Source: Methanocorpusculum sp.
GTDB taxonomy: Archaea; Halobacteriota; Methanomicrobia; Methanomicrobiales; Methanocorpusculaceae
NCBI RefSeq assembly: GCF_030655665.1
Contig: NZ_JAUSPQ010000008.1
Span: forward strand, 1 to 64,000
DNA: 64,000 bases
Reading direction: 5' to 3'
Numbering within the stretch: the stretch's first letter is position 1; every line of letters starts with the position of its first letter. A model generated the notes under the pieces. The model saw nothing but the letters and a program-made list of their open reading frames with translations, searched no databases and was not told the origin of the DNA. Below, piece after piece: positions 63,569-64,000 of the stretch. A program made the position numbers and the translations under genes.

Positions 63569-64000
63569 TTATCCTTTCCTCACCGCGTCGCGGTTTTGCC
63601 GGTAGGATTTCTCTTTTGGATCAAGTTTCATGGCTTGTTCAAATGCAGAGACGGCACTCTCTTTTTGGTTGAGATATGCACAGGCGGCACCCTTGAGACT
63701 CCAGCTTTCGGCATCGTCCGGGGTGAGCAGAAGGACTTTTTCGATCGAAGCAAGACCTGCTTCATATTCTTTGCTTCTGATCTGGAGATTTGCCTGCATT
63801 TTGAGCAGACGGGGATCGTCTGGTTCGGCTGAAAGCCCGGTTCTCAGGGTATCTTTCGCCTTCGCCGCGTCGCCAAGGATGGACTCTGCGTGAGCTTTGT
63901 GCAGATAGGCAAGCGCACAGCCCGGGTCGATCGTGAGGGCCAGTTCTGCCGTTTGCCGGGCTTCGTCCGGGTTACCCGCAAAGATGAGGTACCCTGCTTT
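63569..64000 (-). CDS. TPR-repeat protein, 5' end outside window
   Basis: The open frame runs from the right window edge to the stop at 63569-63571, giving at least 143 residues of C-terminus. It reads as consecutive tetratricopeptide repeats, for example GCALAYLHKAHAESILGD, EAGLASIEKVLLLTPDD and AESWSLKGAACAYLNQ, with the pattern W-LG-Y-A-P at normal 34-residue spacing. An internal ATG at 63799 is not the true start. TPR proteins mediate protein binding; partners unknown. Confidence 0.85.
   Translation of the reverse strand, partial: KAGYLIFAGNPDEARQTAELALTIDPGCALAYLHKAHAESILGDAAKAKDTLRTGLSAEPDDPRLLKMQANLQIRSKEYEAGLASIEKVLLLTPDDAESWSLKGAACAYLNQKESAVSAFEQAMKLDPKEKSYRQNRDAVRKG

Overview
This window is archaeal. 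It carries TFB, aIF5B, aRF1, eIF6, Gar1, SRP19, SRP54 and FtsY, prefoldin alpha, PDCD5, RNase P protein 4, ribosomal proteins S6e, S8e, S19e, S28e, L7Ae, L24e, L31e, L39e and LX, a CetZ tubulin and archaeal-type pilins. Two formate transporters, HypB, two molybdopterin molybdenumtransferases and two aryl-CoA ligases fit a hydrogen/formate-using methanogen of the Methanomicrobiales. Gene content and moderate GC make a Methanocorpusculum-like organism the best guess, but no methanogenesis gene is present to prove it.

Layout. 1-2.8 kb: a 3' gene fragment, then hybrid cluster protein (hcp) divergent from an HxlR regulator with a cysteine-rich tail, then a TspO-like protein. 2.8-10.2 kb: tRNA-His, aIF5B, S6e, two small archaeal proteins, S8e, HypB, SRP19, a PHP-domain protein, Gar1, TFB and tRNA-Ala(CGC). 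10.3-18 kb: a DASS-type anion transporter, aRF1 and ArgRS in tandem, and two overlapping moeA genes, one with a truncated extra domain. 18-22.5 kb: two formate/nitrite transporters in tandem, a membrane-anchored OB-fold protein and a glutaredoxin-thioredoxin reductase fusion. 22.5-24 kb: L7Ae-S28e-L24e-ndk. 24.2-30.4 kb: a surface-glycan/lipid cluster (DUF2298, FkbM, flippase-like, GT2, FAD oxidoreductase). 30.4-32.8 kb: cetZ and a secreted membrane-anchored protein. 32.8-36.2 kb: TrkA-type protein, RNase HII, M50 protease, PurN. 36.2-44.8 kb: the conserved archaeal translation/secretion block, interrupted by a C11 protease gene. 44.8-46.6 kb: lipoprotein, OGG glycosylase, small membrane protein.

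46.7-60.4 kb is a type IV pilus-like locus. It has seven proteins with class III (prepilin-like) N-termini, including one fused to a long parallel beta-helix and one carrying PKD and LamG-like regions, plus a GspE/TadA ATPase with a repetitive acidic tail and its TadC membrane partner. Inside this locus sits a phage/plasmid-type helicase-like gene whose Walker A lysine appears lost. It is followed by two converging arrays of three 9-bp iterons. That pairing looks like the remains, or working core, of a small replicon and is the most unusual structure in the window.

60.4-64 kb: two aryl-CoA ligases with an ACT-domain protein, then a TPR protein cut by the window end.
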